Made by a program: the position numbers and the translations under genes
Notes under the pieces: model-generated
Told to the model about the DNA's origin: nothing
The model's database searches: none
Seen by the model: only the letters and a program-made list of their open reading frames with translations
Source of the DNA: Zanthoxylum bungeanum
Taxonomy: Eukaryota; Streptophyta; Magnoliopsida; Sapindales; Rutaceae
Assembly: GCA_019454045.1 (NCBI GenBank)
Contig: SKCR01031814.1
Span: 1 to 64,000, forward strand
Reading direction: 5' to 3'
Length of the DNA: 64,000 bases
Shown: piece by piece, positions 13,101 through 25,246 of the stretch
How positions within the stretch are numbered: position 1 is the first letter of the stretch
How the letters are laid out: the number at the start of each line of letters is the position of its first letter

Positions 13101-15871
13101 ACGAGGAAATCAACAACAATAAGCCGAATGTTAAAAGCCCTTCTACCAAGGGCCAAAAGCTAACAATAAAGAGATTATTAAAATATAAGTATAATGAAAG
13201 AACAAGAAAACTTCTCTGGAAAATGTCTCGTGATAACCCTAAAACCTTTCGAACTCAAATAGCTACAGTCTCTATCATTACACATGGAAATCAACAACAA
13301 TAAGCCGAATGTTAAAAGCGCTTCTACCAAGGCCAAAAGCTAAGATTAAGGAGATTATTAAAATATAAGTATAAGGAAAGAACAAGAAAACGAATCTGGA
13401 AAATGTCTCGTGATAACCCCAAAACCTTTCAAACTCAAATCTAAAAGAGTACCTGAGCTGCTGCTTGTATGTCTGAACTTCTAAGCTTGGCCTCGCAAAT
13501 GGCTGTCACAGCTTCACTGACAAATTTGCTAAGATTGACACTTCTCAACTCATCCATCAGCACTTCTCGCTGCTCTTCATTTATCTGCTTTAACTTTTTG
13601 ATAGTTGCTGTATTGCGCTTAATACTGGAATCCAGTGTTCTGAGGAACCCGGAATCTGGAACCAACATGAAACTTTATCAAAATATATGGCGCAGCAGTA
13701 ACTAACATAGAGGTCCTTAAAAACGTAATTCCAACCTAAAATTTGTTGACATAGGATGCAGTTGTTGAAAATCTTTCCAACAAATTTAATTATTAAAGAA
13801 ACCAATGGCCAAGATTAAATCAAAACAGCACCGTAACTGTAGCCGAATCCCACTAATAATGAAAAAACTGAACCGGACCTACAAACTGATCAAACTAGGC
13901 AGGATAATGGAGATTCTAAGTTTCTTTATTTGATCAGGACTCAAAGCAGAAAAAGGTAACATTTGTAACCAAAATCCTATCCAAAACTTGGAGCCTTCTA
14001 ACTTCGGATCCCATTGCCTCATGCAAATAACTTGGACTGCACACTGATTACTAGGTACCAAATATAAGCTAGGATGGTACAATAAACAACCTGTCTACTC
14101 TGAGCCTTACACCAACTACTGAAACCTGATTGTAGAGGATTAGTGGTCAGTGGTCTTTCTTGATGCTGTAACTCCGACAATTAAGTGGCACCATAATTCT
14201 AGCGCTAATCCCCACTAGTTTTTTCCACTATAATATTCATTTAGTTTAAAGTTCTAGATCTTGAGATATCAATCTTTTTGCTACCTAAAGAGCACTCTCA
14301 TTTTTTCCCTTTTAATTTTGTGGGACCAAGTAATTTCGGTATAACAGGAAAGGGGTGACTAATATAAATAGAAACATTCAAAATCGTCATCAACAATCGC
14401 TACAGCTCCTTCTAGATAAGTTTCATTAGAAACTGCACCTGCCATGGCATTCATTGCCCTGCAGAAGTGGTGATAGGTATCTTTCGCTACTCGACTCCTC
14501 CAAGTTCCTTTACCATTCAATCTTAGTACTTGTTAAAATATCTCAACATTGCTAATTGAGCTGATTTGACATGGCACTCATGCTTAGCATATGCAAATCA
14601 TGAATCACACTGCCATTATTTACCTTTCTACAGGCACAAGAGTCATGTGCAAAACAACTACTTTCGGACCAAGCCACCAAGCCACCAAGATTTTAATGAT
14701 AAATGAAAAATTGTTGATAGTAGAATCCAAAATCTTAGAGAATAACAGTTAATAATCACAAATATTTCGATAGAATCATAGTTTGTGGCTGCTCCAGTTT
14801 TGAAAATAGTTCCGTTAATCATAATACATAGTTAGTATCCAACATCTTAAAGTTCTCTAAGAGTCCAGGAAACAATGGATTTCTCATTTCAAATTATGTT
14901 TATAATCAGAAATATTTTGAGCCTTGATAACAAATATGTAAAATGAAAAACAATTATTCTCTTAAAACATCTCTATAATCATTCACCCTAAAGTGGAGAG
15001 GTCTGCAATTTATGAAGGCAAAGCAAAATCTGAGGCCTAAAAATGCGAGATAAATTGGACTGAAATGGCAAAATATAGTGCATCTACAAAACCCTTGTAT
15101 CGAGCTACACACTTAGAACAATAACACTCTCAATATCACAGCTTACAAAAAGCATATCTCAAATATTACCTCATTGATGTGTTATATCATTGTTGCATCA
15201 AGAACAATAAATAACTATAAGCACTTGTTTTAACACAAAGGTTAGAGATTAAAAGTAAGAGAAACCAGTAACTTTAAATTTATATAAATTTTTAATCAAT
15301 CAATGAGCAATGTTAACACAAAACCCTCAAATTTTGGTAAATATTACTAACCAGGCTTTCAGGATTCAAATTGCTTTGACGAAGAGCCATTTTTGCCTCA
15401 ATTGATTTCTTAATTTCCTCAAGGCGAGCAACGGCTTCCTGAAACAGAGAGAGAATAATTCCAATCAACTTCATCCATATCTTTGCACAAAGACCCAACA
15501 AAAGAAGAAAGAAAGATGCGAACAATAAATTTTTAAAAAAAAATCATTTTAGGAAAATTTCAACCGCAGCCCAACACGAAGACGGTAACAATTTTTCAAG
15601 GACACCAAAAAACCACAAGGAAAAGCATAGTCTAGCACACAGAATTTTAATACCTATTTTTGCCAAGTATATGTCTTTGTCATAAGTCAGACAAAACAAC
15701 TTTATAACATATGTACATCTTCGAACTATAACCAAAGCACTCTAAATCAAGCGATGTGCATGTCAAATTACAAACTCATAACTTCAGTGTTAGATGAAGA
15801 AATCTCACCTCGTCACCTTGCTTGTCATGATGTTCACCTCCAACACGATATTCATCCTCATTGCGATCCAT
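4165..15871 (-). CDS. UPF2: UPF2, regulator of nonsense transcripts (complete gene, 16 coding exons)
   Basis: Core nonsense-mediated mRNA decay factor that bridges UPF1 and UPF3 at the exon-junction complex; cytoplasmic or perinuclear. Exons that join in frame: 15871-15809, 15438-15348, 13655-13453, 12660-12310, 12111-12007, 11797-11670, 10733-10557, 10386-10305, 9731-9312, 9202-9005, 8907-8806, 8408-8157, 8065-7847, 6754-6584, 6316-6131, 5136-4165. Together they give 1,239 residues. Visible parts: first MIF4G region about residues 55-320 (VNLSKFVSEAVTAICEAKL); Lys/Glu/Asp-rich linker 430-505; MIF4G-2 about 517-720 (LLQRLPGCVSRDLIDQLT); MIF4G-3 about 735-915, the UPF3-binding domain in the family; acidic stretch about 1008-1046; C-terminal UPF1-binding region about 1060-1185. 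A second ATG lies directly upstream (15874). The exon 2 donor is the least certain junction: only the TTA|GTAATA site keeps frame. No broken exon was seen. Confidence 0.97.
8715..8731. repeat. Homopolymer C17 tract in a UPF2 intron
   Basis: An unbroken run of 17 C on the plus strand in the intron between coding exons 11 and 12; on the transcript it is a G17 run. Its length may be unreliable because homopolymers are error-prone in sequencing. Confidence 0.85.
9455..9643 (-). repeat. Three tandem 63-bp units encoding 21-residue charged repeats inside UPF2
   Basis: The phrase TGTCTGGATC recurs at 9455, 9518 and 9581, exactly 63 bp apart. On the coding strand this is three in-frame copies of a 21-residue unit rich in Lys, Asp and Glu (core KDKEEKDKEK followed by a KDPDKEKGKGK-like part). 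They lie in coding exon 9, in the linker between MIF4G-1 and MIF4G-2. The multiple of three preserves the frame. Confidence 0.9.
13083..13441. repeat. Tandem duplication with a period of about 181 bp in the UPF2 intron before exon 4
   Basis: Two near-identical copies contain GAAATCAACAACAATAAGCC (about 13106 and 13287) and end in CTTTCRAACTCAAAT. The second copy stops about 12 bp from the coding exon 3 donor. Both copies lie inside the intron, so the coding sequence is not affected. Confidence 0.85.
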
Positions 15872-17160
15872 CATTCTAATTATATTCACAACCCGATAGA
15901 AAAATCATCCAAAGATTGATTACCAAAACATAAACAACCTAAAGATACTGACAATAGCAGAACAAAAGGCAATATAATTTTTTTTACCGTCTCTATATTA
16001 TAAACAAAAACATCTCAAATTAAATAATCCCATTCAAAATAATATCAGAATACAACCGACCATTTAGAAATCCACATGGACACACACGCAAGTATAGAGA
16101 GTTACTGATTACAATTTACACCATTCGATGCAAAATATAGAAAACCAAGAGAACCTAATTATTAACAAAAAGCATAAACACACAAAAAATAGTACAATCT
16201 GATTTAAGTAGTAGACAACACAACAAAATCCTAAATTATTCCACACCCACAAACTCACAAAAGACCAACGAAAAGAAAAATCAAAACACCTTAAACATAT
16301 AAGCCATGACGGACGCGGTTTTACTGTGAATTTTATTTCAAAACTAAATTCACTGGCACCAAAATCCAGACCCCAAGAAAAAAACACCGCTGGTCCTCCA
16401 TCCACTGGTATAAAGCTTTCTTTCATTTTCTTTAAAGTAATTTACTTTCCCTTGTTTTATTAAGTAATTAATTGTTTGTAAAATCTAATTACAAAATGGG
16501 TGGCCTTAGTTAAAGACAGATGTTATGCATTCTTAAATCTTAAAGAGTGCGGGAAAAATCTATTTGATGATTTTAATTTCTCTGAGTCACTTACACGAGG
16601 ACCAAACTGTAAGGAACCGGAACCTTACCGGTTTAGTACACTTGAAATCTTGAATCAGAACTAATTCCACAAAATTTCCAAAAAAAAAGTGCACGAATAA
16701 TTTTTTTTTTTTTAAAGGAGAAAATAAATTTTCAGCATGCAAGAAATGTAAGTTCATGACCTAACGCCCTGTTACCTCACAAACTATTTAAAAAAATAAA
16801 AAGTGAAAAGAGTATATGTGAAAAACAAAAATACCCAGACGAATTAAACGGCAAAAACAATAAACAAAATCCCTAAAGCATGAAGATTCGACGAGATCTA
16901 GGGGTCAAATGGAAAAGGAAGAAATCTGAGTCGACTCACCGAGTTGAGTAGTATGGAGAAGGCGCCTGAAGCTGAGGGCCAAAATGAAGAATAAAAATTA
17001 ATCGGTATGTTTAAAAATTTTCGAATGGTATTGGTAATCCTCCTGGTTGTGATGATGATGGCGATGCAAATGCCTATTTCTTCATAAATCGATTTGGTTA
17101 TAAAGGCCGGTCTTGTACTAATAAAATAAACTAACCTATTACAATATAAAAACATAAACA
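15872..17160 (-). promoter_or_regulatory. UPF2 5'UTR, probable 5'UTR intron and promoter region
   Basis: On the coding strand, a good splice acceptor (ATAATTAG) lies one base before the first ATG (15874). This suggests the start codon sits at the beginning of an exon and that the 5'UTR is split. A pyrimidine-poor stretch and short ORFs fill 16000-16900 with no protein I recognise. I cannot place the transcription start, so this is an interval, not a mapped promoter. Confidence 0.35.
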
Positions 17161-17720
17161 CCTATTAAAATAATAAAGTTATTAAATTTATTAATTTAAT
17201 TTGTAATTTATTATTTTTAAATTAAAAAATTAAAATGATAAACTATTAAACTATTACAATATAATAAGAAATATATTATAATATAAAAACATAATCTCCT
17301 ATTAAAAAAACTATTAGTTTAATTAATTAATATTATAATTTATTGTTTTTAAATTATAAAATTAAATTGATAAACTATTATAATAATAAACCTATTATAA
17401 TAAAAAAAACATATTATAATTAAAAAAAATGTGACATCTAATCTCTATAATTAATTTGTTATTATTAAATTATTAAAATAAGAAATATATTACAATATAT
17501 AAAATAGAATATCATATTTATTATTAAATTATAAAATTAAAATATCTTTACAATTATTTTTTATTATTAAATTATAAAATTAAAATAAGAAACCTATTAT
17601 AGTTTAAAAATATAATCTATTATTAAAATAATAAATTTATTATTATAAAATCATAAAATTATAATTATAAATAAAAAATAAACCTATTACAATAAAAAAA
17701 ACATATTATTGTTGGAGATA
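17161..17720. repeat. Degenerate AT-rich tandem repeats
   Basis: This stretch is almost entirely A and T. It recycles phrases such as CCTATTANAATAATAA, AAATTATAAAATTAAA and AATATATTANAATATA at loosely regular intervals. No coding signal is seen. It separates the UPF2 promoter side from the retrotransposon nest. Confidence 0.7.
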
Positions 17721-18538
17721 TGTCATATAACTAATTTTGTCACATCGATTCATGGATATCATCCTTATATAAATATACTTTTGTAATTAATTATAAAATG
17801 ATTTACAATTAATAAAATGACATTATTAACTTTTGCATATGTTTAGTTGCAATTTTTTTTTATTATATACAAAATAAGAATCTGTGATATATTATGTGTC
17901 GAAACTTTATATGCAAACAAATTATAGATGTGAATACAAAGTTTTCGATTTAAATACATCCGAAATAGTTTCTAGTTGAGTTGATATCATCAGGGATGAT
18001 CACTGTTGGGATTTATGTCCTAAAATTTCATGTATTGTAAACAAAATTGATTATTGTAATAATAATAAAAGCATTATTCATTTTATCAAAGTTGTTTGAT
18101 TTATATCGCATATTTTCCAATTGTCTTGTTTACCTTGATTACTATTGTACCTTCAGACTTAGTGTATGTTGATGCACAAGAGGATTTATGTATAGAGTTA
18201 GTAATCTAAATAGTCCATAGAGAGGAAACAAATATGGGTATTTTGTTTATGGTTTATCTATAGCTGCGGTCCATTCTATACTTGTATGACGACCTTGATC
18301 CGGGATCGTTCATGTAGTGACATGGGAATGGAGGCATCTTGTATGATGAGATCATATAGGACTGGAATCAGATAAATACGAATTTCTTTTAACATCCGTA
18401 AACCGAAGAAATTCATTTTATCTAATAGATGGTCATATATGGATTCGATCTTAATCCTGAGTGTACTACGAACTCCTGCATGACAGACTATGTCATTTGA
18501 TTTACTATGGTGAGGTTGGTGTTGCATTCCCAGCTAAT

Positions 18539-20952
18539 TGAAGGGGTATTTAGGGGGTGAATCCGGTAACGCAGCGGAAGCGGTGAAAATCCAATTTTCA
18601 GATTTCAAAACTTTTTCTCGGATTAATTAAATAAACATATTTATTTAATGTTCCAATAATCAAATTATGAAAATAAATTCAATAAAACAATTTTAAGTGA
18701 ATTTACCGAAATACCCTTGCTTTGGTTTTTTGTCCGTTTTAGTCCGAAATTGATCCAATCAATTTTGAATGATTCTAAATCATTTATAGGATGAACTTAT
18801 GATGTTCAAAACATCAAAACACCAAAGCAACCAAAATCCCCAATTATTCCTCAAAAGCCGAGAGCACCATTTGGTGCCTAATTTGACCATTTGGTCATTT
18901 CATGCTTCAAAACTCATCCAAATGAAATCCAATCAACATGAAACTTTGCATGCATCATATACACACCCAAATGCTCAACATATATGAAAACCCCCAAATT
19001 TGGAATAGGTTATGAACCCTAATTTTTCAATTTCCACAAATTGGACAAATTAGACCAAATACATTAAATCAATTACTTCAATCATCATTCTTCCATCCAA
19101 TCCAAGTCTCAACACAATGAAACAACTCAAGATCAAATCTAGGTCATTTAAGAGTGGGTCAATAACTCTAGATTAGCAACATGGTTTCCAAAACCTTAAA
19201 AGAATCTTTATAACTACAATAGTTACAAGCTTTCTTCATTACACATGCTTCACACTTCTCCAAAACTTCCATCATCAAAAACCACAAGGAGCAAAGAAAG
19301 AAACATCCTAAGAATATCATATATTAAAGCCTAGAACCTAAGGAACATATTCCTTACTAATAGCAAGTTTGAAAAACTTACTAAATTTCCAAGCTTTTGA
19401 AGTTTTCTTTCTTTCTCAAGCTTTCTTTTGGTTTCTTCAATGGTGTCTCTCTTTTTGTAAAAGTGTATTAGGTTAACTTAATGAAATGAAAATGAAAACA
19501 ATTTATATTAAGGCAAAAAATATGCCTTGGCCGAAATTGCATATACCAAATGCAAGAAATTGTAATTTCAATTTCATTTCAATTATCATTATATCAACTT
19601 GCATAAATATCTTATAAACTACTTTATTAGATATTTATTTTGGTCAACAAAAGCAACTAATGTCATTTACTTTAAATATCCTAATGTAAGATATTTATAT
19701 TTTAATTAATTTAATCATTTAACAATTAAATAATTAATTAATTAATCAAATACAAATATATTAAATATATGTATAATATTTACATTAAATATTAAAAACA
19801 TATATTCATTTAGGAAATAAGTAAAATAACTCATTTTGACTATTAATTAATGTGTATTTAAATTAATCAAGTATTAAATGTAAATACACAATAATCAAGG
19901 AAATGACTATCTAGTCTCTTTAGCATATATCTTGCGTTTAACCATTAAACGACTTTATAAATAATCAATATTATTTATTTATGTTGCTCTAGTGCTCAAC
20001 GAGTATGTTTCATTATTGAGACTCTCTAGGTTCAGGTATATCCGTCACAAAATCTAATTTCGTGTCCATAATCTATCCACCCGTAGATTATCACGATCAC
20101 GGATAATCTCGCTGAACCATACAGGTCGAGGTCATGGCAAATGTATAATTCCTCCGTCACAGGTATCCGGATAAATCCCAGAGATATAGATGCAAACGTC
20201 AAATCTCTATCGGGATTATCCAGTCGACTATTCTATTAGCAATCTTAAAAGAATGTTTAGAACTAGCTTCTAAACTTTACCACGGGCCCATGGTTTTATC
20301 TGATTGCTAATCATATGGACTACCTATGCTCTGATACACAGAACTGACGGATCCTATCTTGATACACATAGGACACCCTGAGGATCTATCTACACCCAAC
20401 AAACAGGCGGAGGTCTGATCTAAATAGATCGGTGACGTGACTGCCGTCTAAGTGTAGAAGATGTCTCATGTGCCCACAATGGCATCTCAAGTCTAAGAAT
20501 CACAAATGCTACTCAACCCAAGAAGATTCTTATTGACGCTGGTGTACCATCCATTAAGAATCTTCGGTGAGTCGTTCAGTGTTTATCCGCTATAAACACC
20601 TACACGTCTATACTAGTCTCCAAGACTAATGGTTCATTGAGAAACCATTGGAATCATATATTCCAGTATACGACATGTACCGATCTCAACGGGTTTACTA
20701 TACTGACCAAGTAGTGTAAACCTTGACCAGGAACTGTCTGAGAATGACAACGTCATGATACATCTCAATGTCCGTTGCGACGCTTTTGCAACTGTATCAT
20801 GACTAATCATTCTAGGGTCATTACGTCTTTACCATATAGAAAGATAGATTATATTATAGAAACTGCATATATTATTCATAATAATAATGTTTTACATAAG
20901 TATTTAACAGAAATACAACCGGGAATTGGCGCTCTGAGCACCAACCCCAACA
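18539..20952 (-). mobile_element. S1: solo LTR of 2,414 bp, TSD CTAAT
   Basis: On the minus strand it begins TGTTGGGGTTGGTGCTC and ends AATACCCCTTCA, giving TG...CA ends. It is flanked by perfect 5-bp duplications CTAAT (18534-18538 and 20953-20957), and the E5 LTR continues across the site. No primer site or coding region is seen inside, and no second LTR, so it is best read as a solo LTR left by recombination. The GTAACGCAGCGGAAG phrase near the left edge is a motif I associate with plant LTR ends. Confidence 0.85.
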
Positions 20953-21695
20953 CTAATAACTAGGTATTTTTGGGATATGATTTGGTGTGTAGCTCAAAAC
21001 GTTTTACATAGATATGAAATTCACTCATTCTTACGAGAAGCAGAATAATATTTTTTTTTAAGAGTTGATTGGGACTTGACCAATTTGAGCGCTCAACTTT
21101 TCTATTACGAATAAAAAGTTTTATATTCATAATTGTTATGAATTAATTGTTCATTATAGAATCAATGGTGCTTAAGAGACAAAATATTTAAAGGGGTTTA
21201 ACAGACTTATGACCCGACTCTATTTATGAGATATTCGTGAAGGGCTATATCCATATGTAATGACTATATCGATGGACACCGAAGTTGTTCGGTTTATTTT
21301 ATCCATCTACGGTAACGAGAGTTCAGCTTCGAGTTTTTAGTGGAATAACGCGAAGTTAATAATTCATAATATTTGATAAACGAGTTTAATTAATATTTCG
21401 AAATTATTGAAGTTCGGAACCGTAGGTCCATTTGGTCCCTGTGCTAGCTCGATTAACTGTAGCAAACCTAATATAATTAGATTATCTAATTATATGCTCA
21501 CTTTATATTTGTATATTATTAATGAGATTAATAATATTTATTGTCACAAATGAAAACTATGTTAAATTAGTTTAACTTAATTTTTTTATAGAATTATTTG
21601 ATTATGAGATAATCAAGTTTGTAATAATTATGAGATAATTACTACAACATAATTGAAGGTAAATAAATCATTATTTAGATATTGATTTTTATTTA

Positions 21696-23730
21696 TGATG
21701 AGCGGAAAATATATCAATATTTACCGCCCTTTTTACTTAATATTTTGTTTAGTTTCTCGGGTTTGATGAACGTTTTGATGTGTTTTAGTTTATTTTACAG
21801 ATAAAATAATATTGGGACACAATGAAATCATTTAAGATGAAATATGGGTCAAATAAGGGCAAATATTAGACTTGACATATTAATTTTGGAGATTGGAAAC
21901 TTGAAAGGGCAGTTTTGGAAATTCCAATTTTGCGCATCTGTCGTATTTTGGGTATAACTTTTTACTCCGATATCGGATTGAGCTGATTCAAGTTCAAGAT
22001 TAAAGAAGACTCAAAGATATACAACTTTGAAAGACAAAATAATTTCTAATTCTGAAGATTTCATGCCCGCAATTAATGAACCATCCAGAAGTGTGTTGTG
22101 TGTAATTATTAAAGTTATTTTCAATCATTTTCAAAGCAAAAAAATAAATAAATAATAAAAATTATCAAATCACCACAAAACATGATAATCAATTAGTGGA
22201 GCAATTAATAATGAATTTGGTGAAACAATTAGTAGAGCAATTAATAATGGATTTGGTGGATGATTTGATAGAGGCAAAATTTTGCCTATAAATACCAAGC
22301 CATTTCACTTGTAAATTCATACTTTCTTCTAAAGAATTCCTTAAGAATACTAAGAAGATTGTATCTTGTTTGTTTATTTACAGCTTTAAGTAATTAATTT
22401 CCGATTTCGCACTTTCTTTTATTTACTTTTCAGTTTTTACTTTCCGCAATTTACTTTTACGCACAGTACTTTTCTTTCTTTAATTTTCAGTTTTTACTTT
22501 TTAGTAATGGGGAGGTAACTCCCCTTTGCTGAGGTAAAAGGTAAAACTTTTATTACTAATATTTAGATTAATCTCCCTTAATTATAATATATAAACTAGT
22601 TAAAACCTGACTTAACGAGGATACAGCCATATTGGTCGGTTGGTAATTATTTAAATTGGTTTTAACCTGACTAAACTGGATACCGTATGATTGGTCGGTT
22701 GATAATTAATTATTAATTTGACTTAATCTGGATACCGCCTATATGGCTGATTGGTAATTATCATGAAAGTTAATATATTATATTAAGGGAGATATCTAAA
22801 ATAGAAGTAATAAAAGTGGATCCTTTTACCTCAGCATGTTCTTTTATTGTACTTTTACTTTATTTACTTTTCAGCAATTTACTTTTCAGCATTTACTTTT
22901 CAGTAATTTACTTTCACATTTACTTTTCAGCATTTAATTTTCAGTATTTTACTTTATGTATTTTATTTTATTTAAGTTTTTACTACCCGTAAATATGTGT
23001 CGTAACTAAGCCAGTTATCTGAGGTTGTGATGAAATCCAATATCACCAGTTTATAATGGGTTATTTTATAGTTTGGGTAATTTAAAGGTTTACTTATTAA
23101 GTCTTAAGCTTAATGCGTCTTGTTAATTGGCCATTAATAAGATTGATCTGGTAAATCTAAAATAAACTTGACAAATGAATTTTAGGTTTCAGCCTTAGAC
23201 TTAATAGCCCACGATCTTCCTTGAGGATAGATAACCCTTTAATAGATTTTCTTACAGGATAGACATATACCTGTCTGGCGGGGGTAGCCATAATTGGAAC
23301 TTAAACTTAATGAATCCAGGTAATTTGGTTGACATAGACATATGGTTCAATTAAGTTATATTGGGTATTTGCGTCTGACCATCGACAGAGGCTTTCGCAT
23401 AATTTAGTGTTCCAAGTTAGTAAACCGATATATTACACAAAAATGAAATAACCACTTCATCTTTAAAATAATATTGGAAGATTCACAACCCTAGATAGTT
23501 TCCTAATATTGAATTTTCTTAAACCTACTTTCGTGCAATTTTATTTACTTGTATTTAAATTTAGAATCATCATCATTTCAAATCAATCAAACAACATGTT
23601 AGATACTAGTAATCATTTGACCTCATAAAATTAATAGATTAGGTATTAAGTCCTCGTGGGATCGATACTTTTTATACTACTTGAACGATACGTGCGCTTG
23701 CGTTATATGCGTGTGATTACGCACCGGTCA
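21696..23730 (+). repeat. E1 5' LTR
   Basis: 2,035 bp, TG...CA ends, preceded by ATTTA. It contains a TATA box at 22287-22294 and many TTTACTTTTCAG-type repeats between 22420 and 22990. It matches 29449-31505 almost base for base. Confidence 0.95.
22273..22294 (+). promoter_or_regulatory. E1 LTR core promoter: palindrome plus TATA box
   Basis: A perfect 14-bp palindrome GGCAAAATTTTGCC lies immediately 5' of TATAAATA (22287-22294). The same arrangement recurs in the 3' LTR (TATA at 30063). Position within the LTR fits the U3/R boundary. Confidence 0.6.
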
Positions 23731-23736
23731 AGTTTT

Positions 23737-23751
23737 TGGCGCCGTTGCCGG
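23737..23751 (+). other. E1 primer binding site (tRNA-Asp type)
   Basis: TGGCGCCGTTGCCGG starts 6 bp after the 5' LTR end. This is the primer site expected for Athila-type elements primed by tRNA-Asp. Confidence 0.85.
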
Positions 23752-23862
23752 AGACTTATTTATCTTTTACTATTAGTTTAGGGGTTAGATACATTTACTT
23801 GTATCTAATTTCTTTTTACTTATTATTTTTGTTTTCTTGTGTTTCAGGTTCTCTGAAACTAC

Positions 23863-25048
23863 ATGAGACGAACCATAAGCTTTGAACTCCGACCGCTTGA
23901 CCCAGAAATTGAAAGAACCATCAGACAATTGAGAAGGGAAAGACGAGAATGCCAATAAGCTTTAGTCAACATGGAACCTGAACCTTTGGAAGTTGCACCA
24001 CCAATACCCATTCGAGACAGAACCATTCCGGCGGTCGACGACTTCATTTCATGTATTGTACTTCCTCATTTACCAGCAAATGCGTGTGACATCAAAACAT
24101 GTATTCAGATGATTCAACAGTCAATACATTTTGTGGGGAATGCAACTGAAGATCCTAATGCCCACATCAGCAACTTCCTGGAAGTTTGCGGTACTTTCAA
24201 TTACAACCGAGCAGCTGAAGAAGCAATGAGGCTGCATGTTTTTCCATATTCCCTGAAAGACAGAGCTAAATTTGGCTACATTCACTACCAGCAGGTTCCA
24301 TCACAACTTGTAACACTCTAGCCACCAAATTCCTTGCAAAGTACTTTCCACCAGCCAGAACTGCAAAGTTGAGGAATGACATCACATCCTTCGTGCAACA
24401 AGATTCAGAATCCCTTTGCGAAGCTTGGGAAAGATTCAAAGTTTTACTCCGGAAATGTCCTCATCATGAGATCGCAAAGTGGCTACAAGTCCAAACCTTC
24501 TACAATGGACTTTCTGGAATAATGAGAACCACAATTGATGTTGCTGCTGGAGAGCTTTGATGGCAAAATAAGAAGATCGGGCTTGAGACTTAATTGAAGA
24601 AATGGCCAACAACAATTCTTTCTTTCTGGCCAACAAAAAGAGCATGATCCAAAGAATTGCAGGAATTTATGAAGTTGGAGCCAACACAACACTGAATTCC
24701 AAGCTGGATGTGATTTGTAAAAATCTGGAAACTCTTAACATGAAAGTTAATGGTGGATCCACAAGTTCACCATTTGGAGGAGTACCTGAGTCAGAATCTT
24801 ACAACCAACAAGAAGAGACAGTGAACTATATCAACAATTTCAACAGACAGAGGAACAATCCATATTCCAACACTTACAACCCAGGGTGGAGGAATCATCT
24901 GAATTTTTCATGGAGCAATAATTCAGGGCAAAAGAACAATCCACCACCAGGATTCCAACAACAGTACTATCCACCACATGGATTCCAGCAACAGAACAAA
25001 GGCCATGAGCATGAAAAAGAACCAGGAATAATAGAAGTGCTGGCCTAG
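23863..25048 (+). pseudogene. E1 gag (Athila-type), interrupted
   Basis: The reading begins at ATG 23863 with MRRTISFELRPLDPEIERT, typical of Athila gag starts. It meets an in-frame TAA at 23956 and resumes with MEPEPLEVAPP. The capsid signature follows: HFVGNATEDPNAHISNFLEV, then LRNDITSFVQQDSESLCEAW and RFKVLLRKCPHHEIAKWLQV in shifted frames, then a Gln/Asn/Pro-rich tail (residues NNPPPGFQQQYYPPHGFQQQ) ending at 25048. At least two frame changes (about 24320 and 24560) and one stop make it non-functional as read. Gag packages element RNA into virus-like particles. I see no clear CCHC knuckle. Confidence 0.85.
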
Positions 25049-25246
25049 TTGAAGAAGCAAGAAGCAAAATACGATACTTTAGCAGCTATGGTTCAAAATC
25101 AAGTAGCATTGAATCAAAGCCATTCAACCTCTTTCAAAGCACTGTAGAATCAAATGGGACAACTGGCCAATGCTCAGAGTTACAGACCGCCCGGTACCCT
25201 TTCCTAGCAACACATAGCCAAATCCAAGGAACATGGTAAAGGAACA

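Noticed and set aside
21696..21720. LTR start TGATGAGCGGAAA considered as a hammerhead ribozyme core (CTGATGA...GAAA)
   Set aside because: The helix partners and the conserved GAAA...UH geometry are not present around it; the match is only to the short motif.
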